Positions 42,628 through 51,865 of a stretch of DNA of 64,000 nucleotides are shown piece after piece. The DNA comes from Celeribacter litoreus (GTDB lineage: Bacteria > Pseudomonadota > Alphaproteobacteria > Rhodobacterales > Rhodobacteraceae), in contig NZ_JAIUFY010000014.1 of NCBI RefSeq assembly GCF_020165855.1, forward strand, positions 434,001 to 498,000. The letters run 5' to 3'. Position 1 is the first letter of the stretch; each line of letters starts with the position of its first letter. The notes under the pieces were generated by a model. It did not search any database. It was not told the DNA's origin and worked only from the letters and a program-made list of their open reading frames with translations. The position numbers and the translations under genes were made by a program.

Positions 42628-42642
42628 TTAAGACAGAGTTAC
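42628..42642. promoter_or_regulatory. CtrA-like box upstream of the che operon
   Basis: TTAA-GACAGAG-TTAC, one mismatch from TTAA-N7-TTAA, 88 bp before the first che gene. CtrA control of chemotaxis genes is known in Rhodobacterales. Binding here is inferred. Confidence 0.45.
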
Positions 42643-42664
42643 CTCCGCCCAATTTTTTCCCGGA

Positions 42665-42697
42665 CAAAACAAAAGTGGCGCCCCGAAGGACGCCACT
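42665..42697 (-). terminator. Rho-independent terminator of the glk operon
   Basis: Read on the minus strand, a 7-bp GC-rich stem (AGTGGCG/CGCCACT at 42674-42680 and 42691-42697) is followed by TTTTGTTTT. It is 25 bp beyond the glucokinase stop. Confidence 0.85.
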
Positions 42698-42722
42698 GAA
42701 AATTTGAGGGATCGCGCTTGGA

Positions 42723-43697
42723 TCAGGTGTAGAGGTTATGCAGGTGCGATGCACAGCCGGTGAGGGCCGCATAGTCGTCCTCGATCACGGAGACGGAGAA
42801 GTTCTTCATAAAGCCTGCAAACCGCCCCTTGTCCCGGAAGGCGTCCACAAAGTTGAACCGTTCGAGATAGGGCGCCATGTGGCGGGCCACGCCACCTGCG
42901 AGGTAGACACCGCCAAATGGCAGTTGCACAAGCGACAGGTTTCCGACCACCGTGCCGAGAATTTTGACAAAGAGACGCGCGGCTTCGGTGGCCTGCGGGT
43001 CCGAGCCGTTCTCTACTGAGGCCATGATCTCGGCGGCGGACTTTTCGTGCGGATCACCGGCTTGGGTGCCGAGGAACAGATAGACACGTTCGAGGCCGCG
43101 GCCCGAGAGCACGTCCTCAACCGCCGGAAAGCCGTGCGCGGTTTCGACGAATTTGCAGAGCGCAAGTTCCTGTTCATTGCGGATCGGCAGGTTGGCATGC
43201 CCGCTCTCGGACGGCGCAACAAAACGTCCTTTCTCGGTCTGGAACACGGGTGCAGCGTTGAAGCCCGTCCCGACACCAATCACGAGGCGCACCGCATGAG
43301 GTGAGGCTTCTGGCGCGGAGATCACAGTCGTGATGTCTGCCTCATCAATAAATCCGAGCGCGTGCCCCTGTGCCTGAAGGTCATTGAGAATGGACAGGTG
43401 CTCCGCCTGCGTTGCACGGCGGAGCGTGTCGCGGTCGATGGTCCAGTCGAGGTTGGTCATCGTGCCGACGCCATCGCGGACAGGGCCCGCCACAGCCACA
43501 CAGGCGCCCTTGCAGTCCACCCCGCCCTCGTCCTCGATATACTGGCGCAGCACCGTTTCCAGGCCCGGAAACTTGGCGTTGGAATACTTGCGGATCGTCT
43601 CCGGCAGGAGCGTGACACCATCAGCAAGCGCGACGCGGGTATTTGTCCCGCCGATGTCGGCAACGAGCGTGAGGGTGTTGGCAGGGTGGTTCGACAT
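42723..43697 (-). CDS. glk: Glucokinase
   Basis: 324 aa bacterial Glk family. The phosphate-1 loop is VADIGGTNTRVALADG. NDLQAQGHALGF holds the catalytic aspartate, and GVGTGFNAAPVF and GGVYLAGGVARHM are further family motifs. It phosphorylates glucose released by the adjacent glycosidases. It starts 3 nt after the GH1 gene stop and ends before a strong terminator, so it is the last gene of the LacI-GH1-glk arm. Confidence 0.93.
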   Translation of the reverse strand: MSNHPANTLTLVADIGGTNTRVALADGVTLLPETIRKYSNAKFPGLETVLRQYIEDEGGVDCKGACVAVAGPVRDGVGTMTNLDWTIDRDTLRRATQAEHLSILNDLQAQGHALGFIDEADITTVISAPEASPHAVRLVIGVGTGFNAAPVFQTEKGRFVAPSESGHANLPIRNEQELALCKFVETAHGFPAVEDVLSGRGLERVYLFLGTQAGDPHEKSAAEIMASVENGSDPQATEAARLFVKILGTVVGNLSLVQLPFGGVYLAGGVARHMAPYLERFNFVDAFRDKGRFAGFMKNFSVSVIEDDYAALTGCASHLHNLYT

Positions 43698-43700
43698 GGA

Positions 43701-45041
43701 TCAGCTCCGCGCTAGAAGGTCTTTCAGCATGTGATACGAGGCTTTTGGCGTTCGTTTCAACGTCTCAAAGTCGACATGGATCATGCCGAAGCGACGTTCA
43801 TAGCCGAAAGCCCACTCATAGTTGTCCAGAAGAGACCAATAAAAAAAGCCGGTCAAGTTAGCGCCATCATTAATTGCGCGCTGCATGGCGCCCATGTGGT
43901 CGCGAATGTAGGCGCAGCGCTCCGAATCTTCGACGATTCCGTTCCTGACATGATCGTCCCACGCCATGCCGTTTTCGGTCACCATGATCGGGAGATCGCC
44001 GACGTAGTCGTTCTTGAGACGCATCAGGAGCGCATAGAGACCGTCGGGCAGAATTTCCCAACCCATTTGCGTGGTGGCAAGGTGGCCTTGGACCGGTTTG
44101 GTCGAGGGCCATGTCTCGGTGGCGTCATGTGCGACGAGTTGGCGGAAGTAATAATTGACGCCGAGCCAGTCGATGGGCTGCGAGATCGCGGCCATATCGT
44201 CTTGCCAACCGTTCGGCAGGTGCGCTTCGAGCCCTTCGAGCGCCTCTGTAGGATACTGGCCTTTGGCCACGGCTTCGATGAACCAGCGGTTGTTGATGGC
44301 GTCCTGACGGGTCGCGGCGGCGATGTCTTCGGGGGCGTCGCTCGCGGGTTGAGTGTGCTCGAAATTGATGACGATGCCGAGATTATCGCGGCCACGGGCG
44401 CGCAGGCGGGTGATTGCCTCACCGTGGGCCTTGAGGACGTGGTGCATGGAGCGCGCAGCGGCGCGGATGTTGCGCAGGCCCGGCGCGTGGTGGCCGAGCA
44501 TGTGAGAGAGGTAGGACACGCACCACGGTTCGTTGATCGTCGCGACGGAGGCGAGGCGGTCGCCGATTTTGTCGTCGATGATTTCCGCAAAGTCGCCGAA
44601 CCACTGTGCGATGTCGGGGTGGGTCCAGCCGCCGAGGTCGGAGAGGGCAGAGGGCAATTCCCAGTGGTAGATCGTCGCGTGTGGCTCCAGCCCGCGCTCC
44701 AGAATGGCATCCACGAGGCGGTCGTAATAGTCGAGGCCCTCTTGGTTCACTGGGCCGCGGCCCTCCGGCATCACGCGCGACCAGCTCGTGGAAAAGCGGT
44801 AGGCGTCGAAGTTGCCGGCTTTGAGAAGATCCATGTCTTCTTCGTAGCGGTGATACTGGTCACAGGCGATGGCCCCGTCTTCTGCGCGCAGCACATTTCC
44901 GGGCGTGGCCGCGAAAGTGTCCCAGTGACAGGTGCCTGCGCCGCCGAAACTATGCCCTTCGACCTGATAGGCCGCTGTGGCGGCGCCAAAACGGAAGTCT
45001 TTTGGGAAGGCTGCGCGGGTCAAATTCGGAGAGGTCGCCAT
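43701..45041 (-). CDS. GH1 family beta-glucosidase
   Basis: 446 aa, usual GH1 length. Opens with FPKDFRFGAATAAYQVEG. Acid/base glutamate E171 is in TINEPWC and nucleophile E356 in VTENGMAWDD. It hydrolyses beta-glucosides in the cytoplasm (no signal peptide). Located between the LacI regulator and glk, with a LacI-type operator at 45126-45139 in its own upstream region. Its presence alongside an alpha-glucoside operon broadens the sugars used. Confidence 0.93.
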   Translation of the reverse strand: MATSPNLTRAAFPKDFRFGAATAAYQVEGHSFGGAGTCHWDTFAATPGNVLRAEDGAIACDQYHRYEEDMDLLKAGNFDAYRFSTSWSRVMPEGRGPVNQEGLDYYDRLVDAILERGLEPHATIYHWELPSALSDLGGWTHPDIAQWFGDFAEIIDDKIGDRLASVATINEPWCVSYLSHMLGHHAPGLRNIRAAARSMHHVLKAHGEAITRLRARGRDNLGIVINFEHTQPASDAPEDIAAATRQDAINNRWFIEAVAKGQYPTEALEGLEAHLPNGWQDDMAAISQPIDWLGVNYYFRQLVAHDATETWPSTKPVQGHLATTQMGWEILPDGLYALLMRLKNDYVGDLPIMVTENGMAWDDHVRNGIVEDSERCAYIRDHMGAMQRAINDGANLTGFFYWSLLDNYEWAFGYERRFGMIHVDFETLKRTPKASYHMLKDLLARS

Positions 45042-45125
45042 GGTGTCTCCCTTTCTTTTCTGGAGGCCCCGAAATCGGGGCGGATCTTTCCCCCTTATAT
45101 GAAGCGCAAGGGTCGTCCGGCAAGG

Positions 45126-45139
45126 CCAAAGCGCTTTGG
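45126..45139. promoter_or_regulatory. LacI-type operator upstream of beta-glucosidase
   Basis: CCAAAGCGCTTTGG, a perfect 14-bp palindrome 85 bp before the GH1 start codon. The 12-bp core CAAAGCGCTTTG recurs at 46510-46521. Confidence 0.8.
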
Positions 45140-45215
45140 AAAACGTGCTGCAATGCGGCGCGTCGGATGTGTGCAGTGCAGCATTTGGGTCTAGAGATGT
45201 GAGCGCAAACGTAAA

Positions 45216-46247
45216 TTAGCGTTTCGGCGCGGGGCCGGTCGTATGTCCAATGATCAGATCTGTATCGAGCAAAACGTGACGCGACGGACGGTCTGGGTTC
45301 GCGATCTGCTCCATGAGAATTTCCGCACAGGTGCGACCGGCGAGTCGGACCGAAGAGCGGGTCGCGGTGTAGATCGGCTCGGAGGTGCCGTTGCGGATAT
45401 AGGAGAGATCGTCGTCATGGACGATGAGAGAAATGTCTTGGCCGAGTTTCAGGCCCGCTTCGTGAACGGCGCGGCGCACCCCGAGCCCGATGATGATTGA
45501 GGAAACGAGCAGGGCGGTTGGCGGGTTTTCCCGCTCCAGCAAGGCAGATGTCGCGGAATATCCATACATTTCCGTCATTTCCGTGCTGAAGCAGAGGCTC
45601 TCATCTTCGGCCAGCCCGGCGGTCTCCAGAGCGCTGCGATAGCCCTCGCGACGCTTGATCGCGAAGTCCATGTGTTCGAGTCCATTGAGGAGCGCGATGC
45701 GGGTATGGCCGAGATCGGTGAGGAAGCGGGTGGCGCGCTCAAACGCGCGGCGGCTGTCCATATCGACCCAGGAATAGTCCTGATCCGTCACAGCGCCAGA
45801 GCGCCCGTGGACGACAAATGGCATCCCAATCTCGGTCAAAAGTTTGATCCGAGGGTCGTTTTCGCTCGGCCCGTGCACAATCACGCCGTCGACAGAGCGC
45901 TTTGAAGCGATCTTGCGATAGGCTTCCTCTTCGTTCGGGTCAGGGACGACGGTCAGGAGCATGTCGTAATTTTCGCGCGAATAGATCTCCGACGCACCTG
46001 CGATGAAGTCAGCAAAGACCGGATTCACCATCTCATGTTCGGTCGAGAGGGGAATCACATGTCCGACCATGTGGTTGCGACCAAGAGCGAGGCTCCGCGC
46101 CCGCGTGTTCGGGGCGTAGTTGTGTTTTTGTGCCGCTTTGAGAACCTTTTCCCGCGTTTTTTCAGAGACTTCCGGATAGCCGTTTAGAGCCCGGGACACG
46201 GTGGTCTGGGATAGTCCCAAGAGGTCGGAAAGCTCTTTCAGGTTCAT
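45216..46247 (-). CDS. aglR: LacI-family regulator of glucoside use
   Basis: 343 aa. The N-terminal helix-turn-helix and hinge are MNLKELSDLLGLSQTTVSRALNGYPEVSEKTREKVLKAA, followed by a sugar-binding domain (HDDDLSYI near the C-terminal third). It probably represses aglEFGAK and the bgl-glk genes until an alpha-glucoside binds. Two operators with a CAAAGCGCTTTG core flank the gene, one upstream of the GH1 gene and one in the divergent region before aglE. Autoregulation through the latter is likely. Confidence 0.9.
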   Translation of the reverse strand: MNLKELSDLLGLSQTTVSRALNGYPEVSEKTREKVLKAAQKHNYAPNTRARSLALGRNHMVGHVIPLSTEHEMVNPVFADFIAGASEIYSRENYDMLLTVVPDPNEEEAYRKIASKRSVDGVIVHGPSENDPRIKLLTEIGMPFVVHGRSGAVTDQDYSWVDMDSRRAFERATRFLTDLGHTRIALLNGLEHMDFAIKRREGYRSALETAGLAEDESLCFSTEMTEMYGYSATSALLERENPPTALLVSSIIIGLGVRRAVHEAGLKLGQDISLIVHDDDLSYIRNGTSEPIYTATRSSVRLAGRTCAEILMEQIANPDRPSRHVLLDTDLIIGHTTGPAPKR

Positions 46248-46608
46248 TGTGGCTCCGTGCGTTCTGCGGTGTTTGGTCTAGTGTTATGCCCGTCTCGCGC
46301 GTTTCGGGGAAGAGTGGTGGCAAAATCCTTAACCTGTGCATATTTGCAAGCGCAGCATCTGATGCGGAGATGCGCGTTTGGGTCTTGCAAGTGGACAGCG
46401 GCTCCCGAAGCGCCGGGGGAGGCGATGCGGGATGTCGCTGCGTCAGTCGGGAGCGGTCTGTCCGAAACGATTGACATGCGATTTCCTTTGTGCGCACCTT
46501 GACGTGTATCAAAGCGCTTTGGAAAAGTCTCGGAATATTTGATTTTCCATTCTAGAGGGCTAGGATCGAAGCATAACCCGAGTCTGGGTATGAAACTGGG
46601 AGGTTTAC
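46248..46608. promoter_or_regulatory. Divergent promoter region aglR / aglE
   Basis: 361 bp without a gene. It holds the LacI operator at 46510-46521, TTGACA at 46471-46476 and TTGACG at 46499-46504 as possible -35 boxes for aglE (no good -10 partner seen), and GGGAGG before the aglE ATG. The left half shows only the short inverted repeat GCATC-T-GATGC. Confidence 0.6.
46510..46521. promoter_or_regulatory. LacI-type operator upstream of aglE
   Basis: CAAAGCGCTTTG, perfect palindrome, 87 bp before the aglE start. It matches the core of the 45126-45139 site. Confidence 0.8.
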
Positions 46609-47877
46609 ATGACAAAGACTTTAATGACGGGCGCAGCTGTGCTTGCACTTACTGCAGGTGGCGCCGTCGCTCAGGATCTCACAATTGCCGGCCCATGGAT
46701 CGGCGCCGACCAAGTGATGGTCGAGAAAGTGCTCGATGTATTTGAAGAGCAGTCCGGCCTTGATGTGGCTTACGTGGGCTCCGATAGCTTTGAGCAGCAA
46801 ATTATGATTGATGCCGAAGCTGGCTCTGCCCCGAACATCGCCGTGTTCCCGCAGCCGGGCCTCGCTGCCGATATGGCGAAGCGCGGGTTCCTGACCCCGC
46901 TGGCTGACGGCACCGCCGCGTGGCTCGAAGAAAACTATGCGGCTGGTGAGAGCTGGTCGGCACTCGGCACCTACACGGGCGACGATGGTGCAGACCATCT
47001 TTACGGTTTCCCATACAAAATCGATGTGAAATCGCTCGTTTGGTATGTTCCGGAGAACTTTGAAGACGCCGGATACGATGTGCCCGAGACGATGGAAGAG
47101 TTGAAAGCGCTCACCGATCAGATCGTGGCAGACGGTGAAACGCCGTGGTGTATCGGTCTGGGCTCCGGTGGTGCAACGGGTTGGCCGGCCACCGACTGGG
47201 TTGAGGACATGATGCTCCGCACCCAACCTGCCGAAGTCTACGACGAGTGGGTGACCAACGAAATGCCGTTCGACGATCCGCGCGTTGTGGCCGCGATCGA
47301 GGAATTCGGCTGGTTCGCACGCAATGACGCCTATGTCTCCGGTGGGGCAGGCGCTGTGGCGTCCACAGACTTCCGCGACAGCCCGAAAGGTCTCTTCTCT
47401 GTGCCGCCGCAGTGCTACATGCACCGCATGGCTTCCTTCATTCCGGCTTTCTTCCCGGAAGGCACTATGCTTGGTGAAGATGCAGATTTCTTCTACTTCC
47501 CGGCATATGAAGGCAAAGACCTCGGTAAACCGGTTCTCGGCGCTGGCACCATCTGGGCCATCACCAACGACAGCCCGGCTGCGCACCAGTTCGTGGAATT
47601 CCTGAAAACCACCGACGCGCACGAAGCATGGATGGCCCAAAAAGGCTTCCTGACCCCGTACAAAGCTGTGAACACCGATGTGTTCTCCGACCCGACGCTG
47701 AAGAAAATGAACGACATTCTTCTGAATGCGACGACTTTCCGCTTTGACGGCTCCGACCTGATGCCGGGCGCCGTGGGTGCTGGGTCCTTCTGGACGGGTA
47801 TGGTTGACTATGCGGGTGGTAAACCTGCCGCTGAAGTCGCCGCAGAAATCCAGTCTAGCTGGGACGCCATTAAGTAA
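46609..47877 (+). CDS. aglE: Alpha-glucoside ABC transporter substrate-binding protein
   Basis: 422 aa. Signal peptide with probable cleavage at GGAVA-QDL near residue 22. Mature family-1 binding protein (LTIAGPWIGADQVMVEKVLDVFEEQ, then NIAVFPQPGLAADMAKRG). It captures sucrose, trehalose or maltose-type alpha-glucosides in the periplasm, by analogy with Sinorhizobium agl. First gene of the five-gene aglEFGAK operon. A stable hairpin follows it, typical of operons that make excess binding protein. Confidence 0.92.
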   Translation: MTKTLMTGAAVLALTAGGAVAQDLTIAGPWIGADQVMVEKVLDVFEEQSGLDVAYVGSDSFEQQIMIDAEAGSAPNIAVFPQPGLAADMAKRGFLTPLADGTAAWLEENYAAGESWSALGTYTGDDGADHLYGFPYKIDVKSLVWYVPENFEDAGYDVPETMEELKALTDQIVADGETPWCIGLGSGGATGWPATDWVEDMMLRTQPAEVYDEWVTNEMPFDDPRVVAAIEEFGWFARNDAYVSGGAGAVASTDFRDSPKGLFSVPPQCYMHRMASFIPAFFPEGTMLGEDADFFYFPAYEGKDLGKPVLGAGTIWAITNDSPAAHQFVEFLKTTDAHEAWMAQKGFLTPYKAVNTDVFSDPTLKKMNDILLNATTFRFDGSDLMPGAVGAGSFWTGMVDYAGGKPAAEVAAEIQSSWDAIK

Positions 47878-47901
47878 CGCGTTGAATTTACGCTAATAAC
47901 G

Positions 47902-47929
47902 CACCTCGCCCGCTTCTCGGGGCGGGGTG
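47902..47929 (+). other. Intercistronic hairpin after aglE
   Basis: A 10-bp stem with one G-T pair (CACCTCGCCC with GGGCGGGGTG) around an 8-nt loop, 25 bp beyond aglE. It probably stabilises the aglE message or partly terminates transcription before aglF. No immediate T-run follows. Confidence 0.65.
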
Positions 47930-48008
47930 TTCCTGCCTCGATTTTTAAGACCGCAGGGCCAGAATGACGGAGTGCGAAACTCCGCGACAGTATTCAGGGG
48001 AGACGTTC

Positions 48009-49010
48009 ATGCATCCGGCACTTCAAGGGCTTTTGACGATTGTCATCGGTGTTGGCGCCTGTATCGGCTATTTCTACTCGTCCAACATCGTCCTCGACAA
48101 AGTGATCTTTCCGGCGCGCGGTCCGCACGCAGGGCGGAACATCAACCGGGCGAACATGGTGCGGCCTTGGCTCTTCCTGTTTCCGGCGCTTTTCGCGCTC
48201 GGCCTGTATCTCGCCTATCCCGTCGTTGAAACGATGCGTCTGTCTTTGACGGACCGCGATATGGGTGGAGCCTTTGTGGGGCTTGAGAACTATCAAAAAA
48301 TGACAGCCGATCCCAAATTCTGGGAGGCAATCCGCAACAATGCGCTCTGGCTCTTGGTGGTGCCTGCCGCGTCGACAGCCTTCGGCCTTCTGGTTGCGCA
48401 GTTGACCGACCGCATCCGTTGGGGCGCGATTGCGAAATCCCTGATCTTTATGCCGATGGCAATCTCTTTTGTCGGGGCCGCTGTGATCTGGAAGCTCGTT
48501 TATGACGCGCGCCCGCTCGGCACGGAACAGATCGGTATCCTCAACGCGCTTTACCTGTCTTTGGGTGGAGACCAACCGATGCAGTGGCTGACCCTGCCAT
48601 TCTGGAACAACTTCTTCCTGATGGTGGTTCTGGTCTGGATCCAGACGGGCTTTGCGATGGTGATCCTGTCTGCGGCGCTCCGTGGTGTGCCCGAAGAAAC
48701 CATCGAGGCCGCTATCGTGGACGGGGCCAACCCGTTCCAAATCTTCTTTAAAATCAAAGTCCCGCAGATCATGGGCACGATTGTTGTGGTCTGGACGACC
48801 ATCACCATCGTCGTGCTCAAGGTCTTCGACATCGTGTTTGCGATGACGAACGGGCAGTGGGAGACGCAGGTGCTCGCCAACTACATGTACGACAAGATGT
48901 TCCGCGCCAATGACTGGGGCGTCGGGTCCGCCGCGGCGATGGTGATCATGCTGCTTGTGACGCCGATCCTCGTCTGGAACGTCTATAACGCCCGCAAAGA
49001 GATGAAGTGA
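48009..49010 (+). CDS. aglF: Alpha-glucoside ABC transporter permease AglF
   Basis: 333 aa MalF-type permease. Membrane segments include LLTIVIGVGACIGYFYSSN at the N-terminus and PWLFLFPALFALGLYLAYPV. The EAA loop is RGVPEETIEAAIVDGANPFQIFFKIKVPQ. ATG at 48009 has GGGGAGA 6 nt upstream; a longer reading lacks a ribosome site. Pairs with AglG. Confidence 0.91.
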   Translation: MHPALQGLLTIVIGVGACIGYFYSSNIVLDKVIFPARGPHAGRNINRANMVRPWLFLFPALFALGLYLAYPVVETMRLSLTDRDMGGAFVGLENYQKMTADPKFWEAIRNNALWLLVVPAASTAFGLLVAQLTDRIRWGAIAKSLIFMPMAISFVGAAVIWKLVYDARPLGTEQIGILNALYLSLGGDQPMQWLTLPFWNNFFLMVVLVWIQTGFAMVILSAALRGVPEETIEAAIVDGANPFQIFFKIKVPQIMGTIVVVWTTITIVVLKVFDIVFAMTNGQWETQVLANYMYDKMFRANDWGVGSAAAMVIMLLVTPILVWNVYNARKEMK

Positions 49011-49022
49011 GGGGAGCCGATA

Positions 49023-50177
49023 ATGAAGAATGTCGCCGGTAAAAAACCGACCCTCGTCTGGCTCACCCATATCTCGGTGGCCGCTCTCGTTATCCTGTGG
49101 TTGTTGCCGACCTTCGGGCTCTTCATTTCATCCTTCCGCACGGCGGACCAGATTTCGACGTCTGGTTGGTGGAAGGCGCTGTTCCCGCAAGAGATCAACA
49201 CTCTGATCCGCACGGCTGCGCCGGAAACGCAGCAGCAGATTGACGGCGGCTATGTGATTGAGGGCAACCTCTTTGAAGAAAGCGGCCAGAAGGCAGGTGA
49301 GATTTCCGTCTGGGGCACTTCCTCGCGGGCGATTGACGCCTATCAGGCGGGGGACACCGCCGACATGGGCGAAGACGGTCGTCTGACCGTTCAGGCCAAT
49401 GGCGACTATACGCTCCTCAATGATGTGGAATTCACCGGATCGCGCGGCGAACGTGTGTTCCTGACCACGAAAACCCCTCCGAGCTTTACGCTCGACAATT
49501 ATCGCACGGTTCTCTTCTCCGGCCAGACGACGGACAACATGGCCAAGGCGTTCTTCAATACGTTGACAGTGACCATTCCGGCCACTGTCATTCCGATCCT
49601 GATCGCAGCCTTCGCGGCCTATGCGCTCGCATGGATGGACTTTCCGGGCCGTGCGCTCCTCATTGCGGTCATTGTCGGCCTCTTGGTCGTGCCGCTCCAA
49701 CTGGCGCTGATCCCGCTCTTGAAACTCCACCTCGCTGTGGGGATCGGGAAGGGGTATCTTGGGGTGTGGCTCGCGCATACGGGCTTTGGTCTGCCGCTGG
49801 CGATCTACCTCCTGCGCAACTATATGGTCGGCCTACCCAAAGACATTATCGAGAACGCCCGTGTGGACGGGGCGACGGATTTCCAGATTTTCACCAAGAT
49901 CATTCTGCCGCTCTCGTTCCCCGCGCTGGCCTCGTTCGCGATCTTCCAGTTCCTGTGGACATGGAACGATCTGCTCGTGGCCCTCGTTTTCCTCATTGAT
50001 AGCTCCGGCGAAACGACCGTGATGACGCGTCAGATTGTCGAGCTGTTGGGGACGCGTGGCGGCAACTGGGAAATTCTGGCAACGGCAGCCTTCGTGTCGA
50101 TTTCCGTGCCGCTGATCGTCTTCTTCTTTATGCAGAAATACCTCGTGCGCGGCCTTCTGGCCGGGTCCGTGAAATAA
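49023..50177 (+). CDS. aglG: Alpha-glucoside ABC transporter permease AglG
   Basis: 384 aa MalG-type permease. After the first segment (HISVAALVILWLLPTFGLFISS) there is a periplasmic insert of about 120 residues (roughly 45-165, including ETQQQIDGGYVIEGN), longer than in MalG and known in AglG proteins. The EAA loop reads LPKDIIENARVDGATDFQIF, and the C-terminus is MQKYLVRGLLAGSVK. Follows aglF by 12 nt. Confidence 0.91.
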   Translation: MKNVAGKKPTLVWLTHISVAALVILWLLPTFGLFISSFRTADQISTSGWWKALFPQEINTLIRTAAPETQQQIDGGYVIEGNLFEESGQKAGEISVWGTSSRAIDAYQAGDTADMGEDGRLTVQANGDYTLLNDVEFTGSRGERVFLTTKTPPSFTLDNYRTVLFSGQTTDNMAKAFFNTLTVTIPATVIPILIAAFAAYALAWMDFPGRALLIAVIVGLLVVPLQLALIPLLKLHLAVGIGKGYLGVWLAHTGFGLPLAIYLLRNYMVGLPKDIIENARVDGATDFQIFTKIILPLSFPALASFAIFQFLWTWNDLLVALVFLIDSSGETTVMTRQIVELLGTRGGNWEILATAAFVSISVPLIVFFFMQKYLVRGLLAGSVK

Positions 50178-50192
50178 CAAAAGAGACTACTT

Positions 50193-51845
50193 ATGAACGC
50201 AGCAGCTTCCTCCCCCGACGGATTCACCCGAGAGAAAGACTGGTGGCGCGGTGCCGTCATCTACCAGATCTATCCGCGCTCGTTTCAGGACAGCAACAAC
50301 GACGGGATCGGTGACCTTCTCGGCATCGTCCACCGTCTGCCCTACATTGCGTCCCTCGGAGTAGACGCGATCTGGATTTCGCCTTTCTTCACCTCGCCGA
50401 TGAAAGACTTCGGCTACGACGTTTCCGACTATTGCGACGTTGACCCGATGTTCGGCTCACTCGCCGATTTCGACGCGGTGATCGACACGGCGCACAGCCT
50501 CGGGATCAAGGTGATGATCGACCTCGTGCTGAGCCACACCTCCGATCAACATCCGTGGTTTGTGGAGAGCCGTGAGGACAAAACCAACCCGAAATCGAAC
50601 TGGTATGTCTGGGCCGATGCGAAGCCCGATGGCACTCCGCCAAACAATTGGCTCTCAATCTTCGGTGGCTCCGCATGGCAGTGGGACGCCGGTCGTCTGC
50701 AATATTATCTGCACAACTTCCTCGTGGAGCAGCCGGACCTGAACTTCCACGAACCGGAAGTGCAGCAAGCCTTGCTCGACGTTGCGCAGTTCTGGTTGCA
50801 GCGCGGGGTGGACGGGTTCCGTCTCGACACGATCAACTTCTACACTCATGACGCCGAGCTTCGCGATAACCCGCCGCTCGCGCCGGAGGACCGTCAGGCA
50901 AAGACCGCGCCTGCGGTGAACCCCTACACATGGCAGGACCACGTCTATGACAAGTCCCGCCCGGAAAACCTTGAATTCCTGCGCAAATTGCGCGCTGTGA
51001 TGGAGCCGTATAACGCCGCCGCCGTTGGTGAAGTGGGCGATGATCAGCGCGATCTGGAAATCGTCGGGGAATACACGGCGGGCGATGATCTCATGCACAT
51101 GTGCTACGCCTTCGATCTGCTGTCAGGCGAAACGCCGAAACCCGAGCAGATCAAAAAGATCATGACCAAAGTAGATGAGGTCGCGCATGACGGCTGGGTC
51201 TGCTGGGCCTATTCGAACCACGACGTTGTGCGTCACGTCTCCCGCTGGAACCTCGGCGGAGCAGGGGCGCGGGCCTTTACGACGCTGATGATGTGTCTGC
51301 GCGGTTCGACCTGTATTTATGAGGGTGAGGAACTTGGTCTGCCGGAGGCCGATGTGGCCTTTGAAGATCTCCAAGACCCTTATGGCATCAAGTTCTGGCC
51401 TGACTTCAAAGGGCGCGACGGATGCCGCACCCCGATGGTCTGGGATGCGACGCTGCATCACGGCGGCTTTTCCGATAGTGCGCGGACGTGGTTGCCGGTC
51501 AGCCCTGATCATGTCTCGCACGCTGTTGCGCAGTCCGAGGAAGACCCCGGTGCGCTCATCCACCACTACCGCCGTGCGATCGCTTTCCGTCACGCCCACA
51601 GCGCACTGAAGACGGGCGATATGATCGACATGCAGGTGAACGGGCCATGTCTCAGTTTCCTGCGCAAGGACGCGAAGGAAGAGCTGTTCTGCGCCTTCAA
51701 CCTGTCGGATCAACCCGCGACGATCGAAGCGCCGAAGGGTGCATGGTATGCCGTTGGCAGCGAACTGAATTCCGCCTCTCCGATGGAGGACGGCAAACTG
51801 CATCTGGGCCCGTGGCAGCCCGCGATTATGCTGCGTGAAGGCTGA
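50193..51845 (+). CDS. aglA: GH13 alpha-glucosidase
   Basis: 550 aa cytoplasmic glycoside hydrolase family 13. It opens WWRGAVIYQIYPRSFQDSNNDGIGDL, with GVDGFRLDTINFY (nucleophile D212), AAAVGEVGDD (acid/base E280) and AYSNHDVVRH (transition-state D344). It hydrolyses the imported alpha-glucoside to glucose, which the adjacent glucokinase phosphorylates. Located between aglG and aglK as in the Sinorhizobium operon. Confidence 0.94.
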   Translation: MNAAASSPDGFTREKDWWRGAVIYQIYPRSFQDSNNDGIGDLLGIVHRLPYIASLGVDAIWISPFFTSPMKDFGYDVSDYCDVDPMFGSLADFDAVIDTAHSLGIKVMIDLVLSHTSDQHPWFVESREDKTNPKSNWYVWADAKPDGTPPNNWLSIFGGSAWQWDAGRLQYYLHNFLVEQPDLNFHEPEVQQALLDVAQFWLQRGVDGFRLDTINFYTHDAELRDNPPLAPEDRQAKTAPAVNPYTWQDHVYDKSRPENLEFLRKLRAVMEPYNAAAVGEVGDDQRDLEIVGEYTAGDDLMHMCYAFDLLSGETPKPEQIKKIMTKVDEVAHDGWVCWAYSNHDVVRHVSRWNLGGAGARAFTTLMMCLRGSTCIYEGEELGLPEADVAFEDLQDPYGIKFWPDFKGRDGCRTPMVWDATLHHGGFSDSARTWLPVSPDHVSHAVAQSEEDPGALIHHYRRAIAFRHAHSALKTGDMIDMQVNGPCLSFLRKDAKEELFCAFNLSDQPATIEAPKGAWYAVGSELNSASPMEDGKLHLGPWQPAIMLREG

Positions 51846-51865
51846 GGAGGTCGAGGGAGAGAGAC

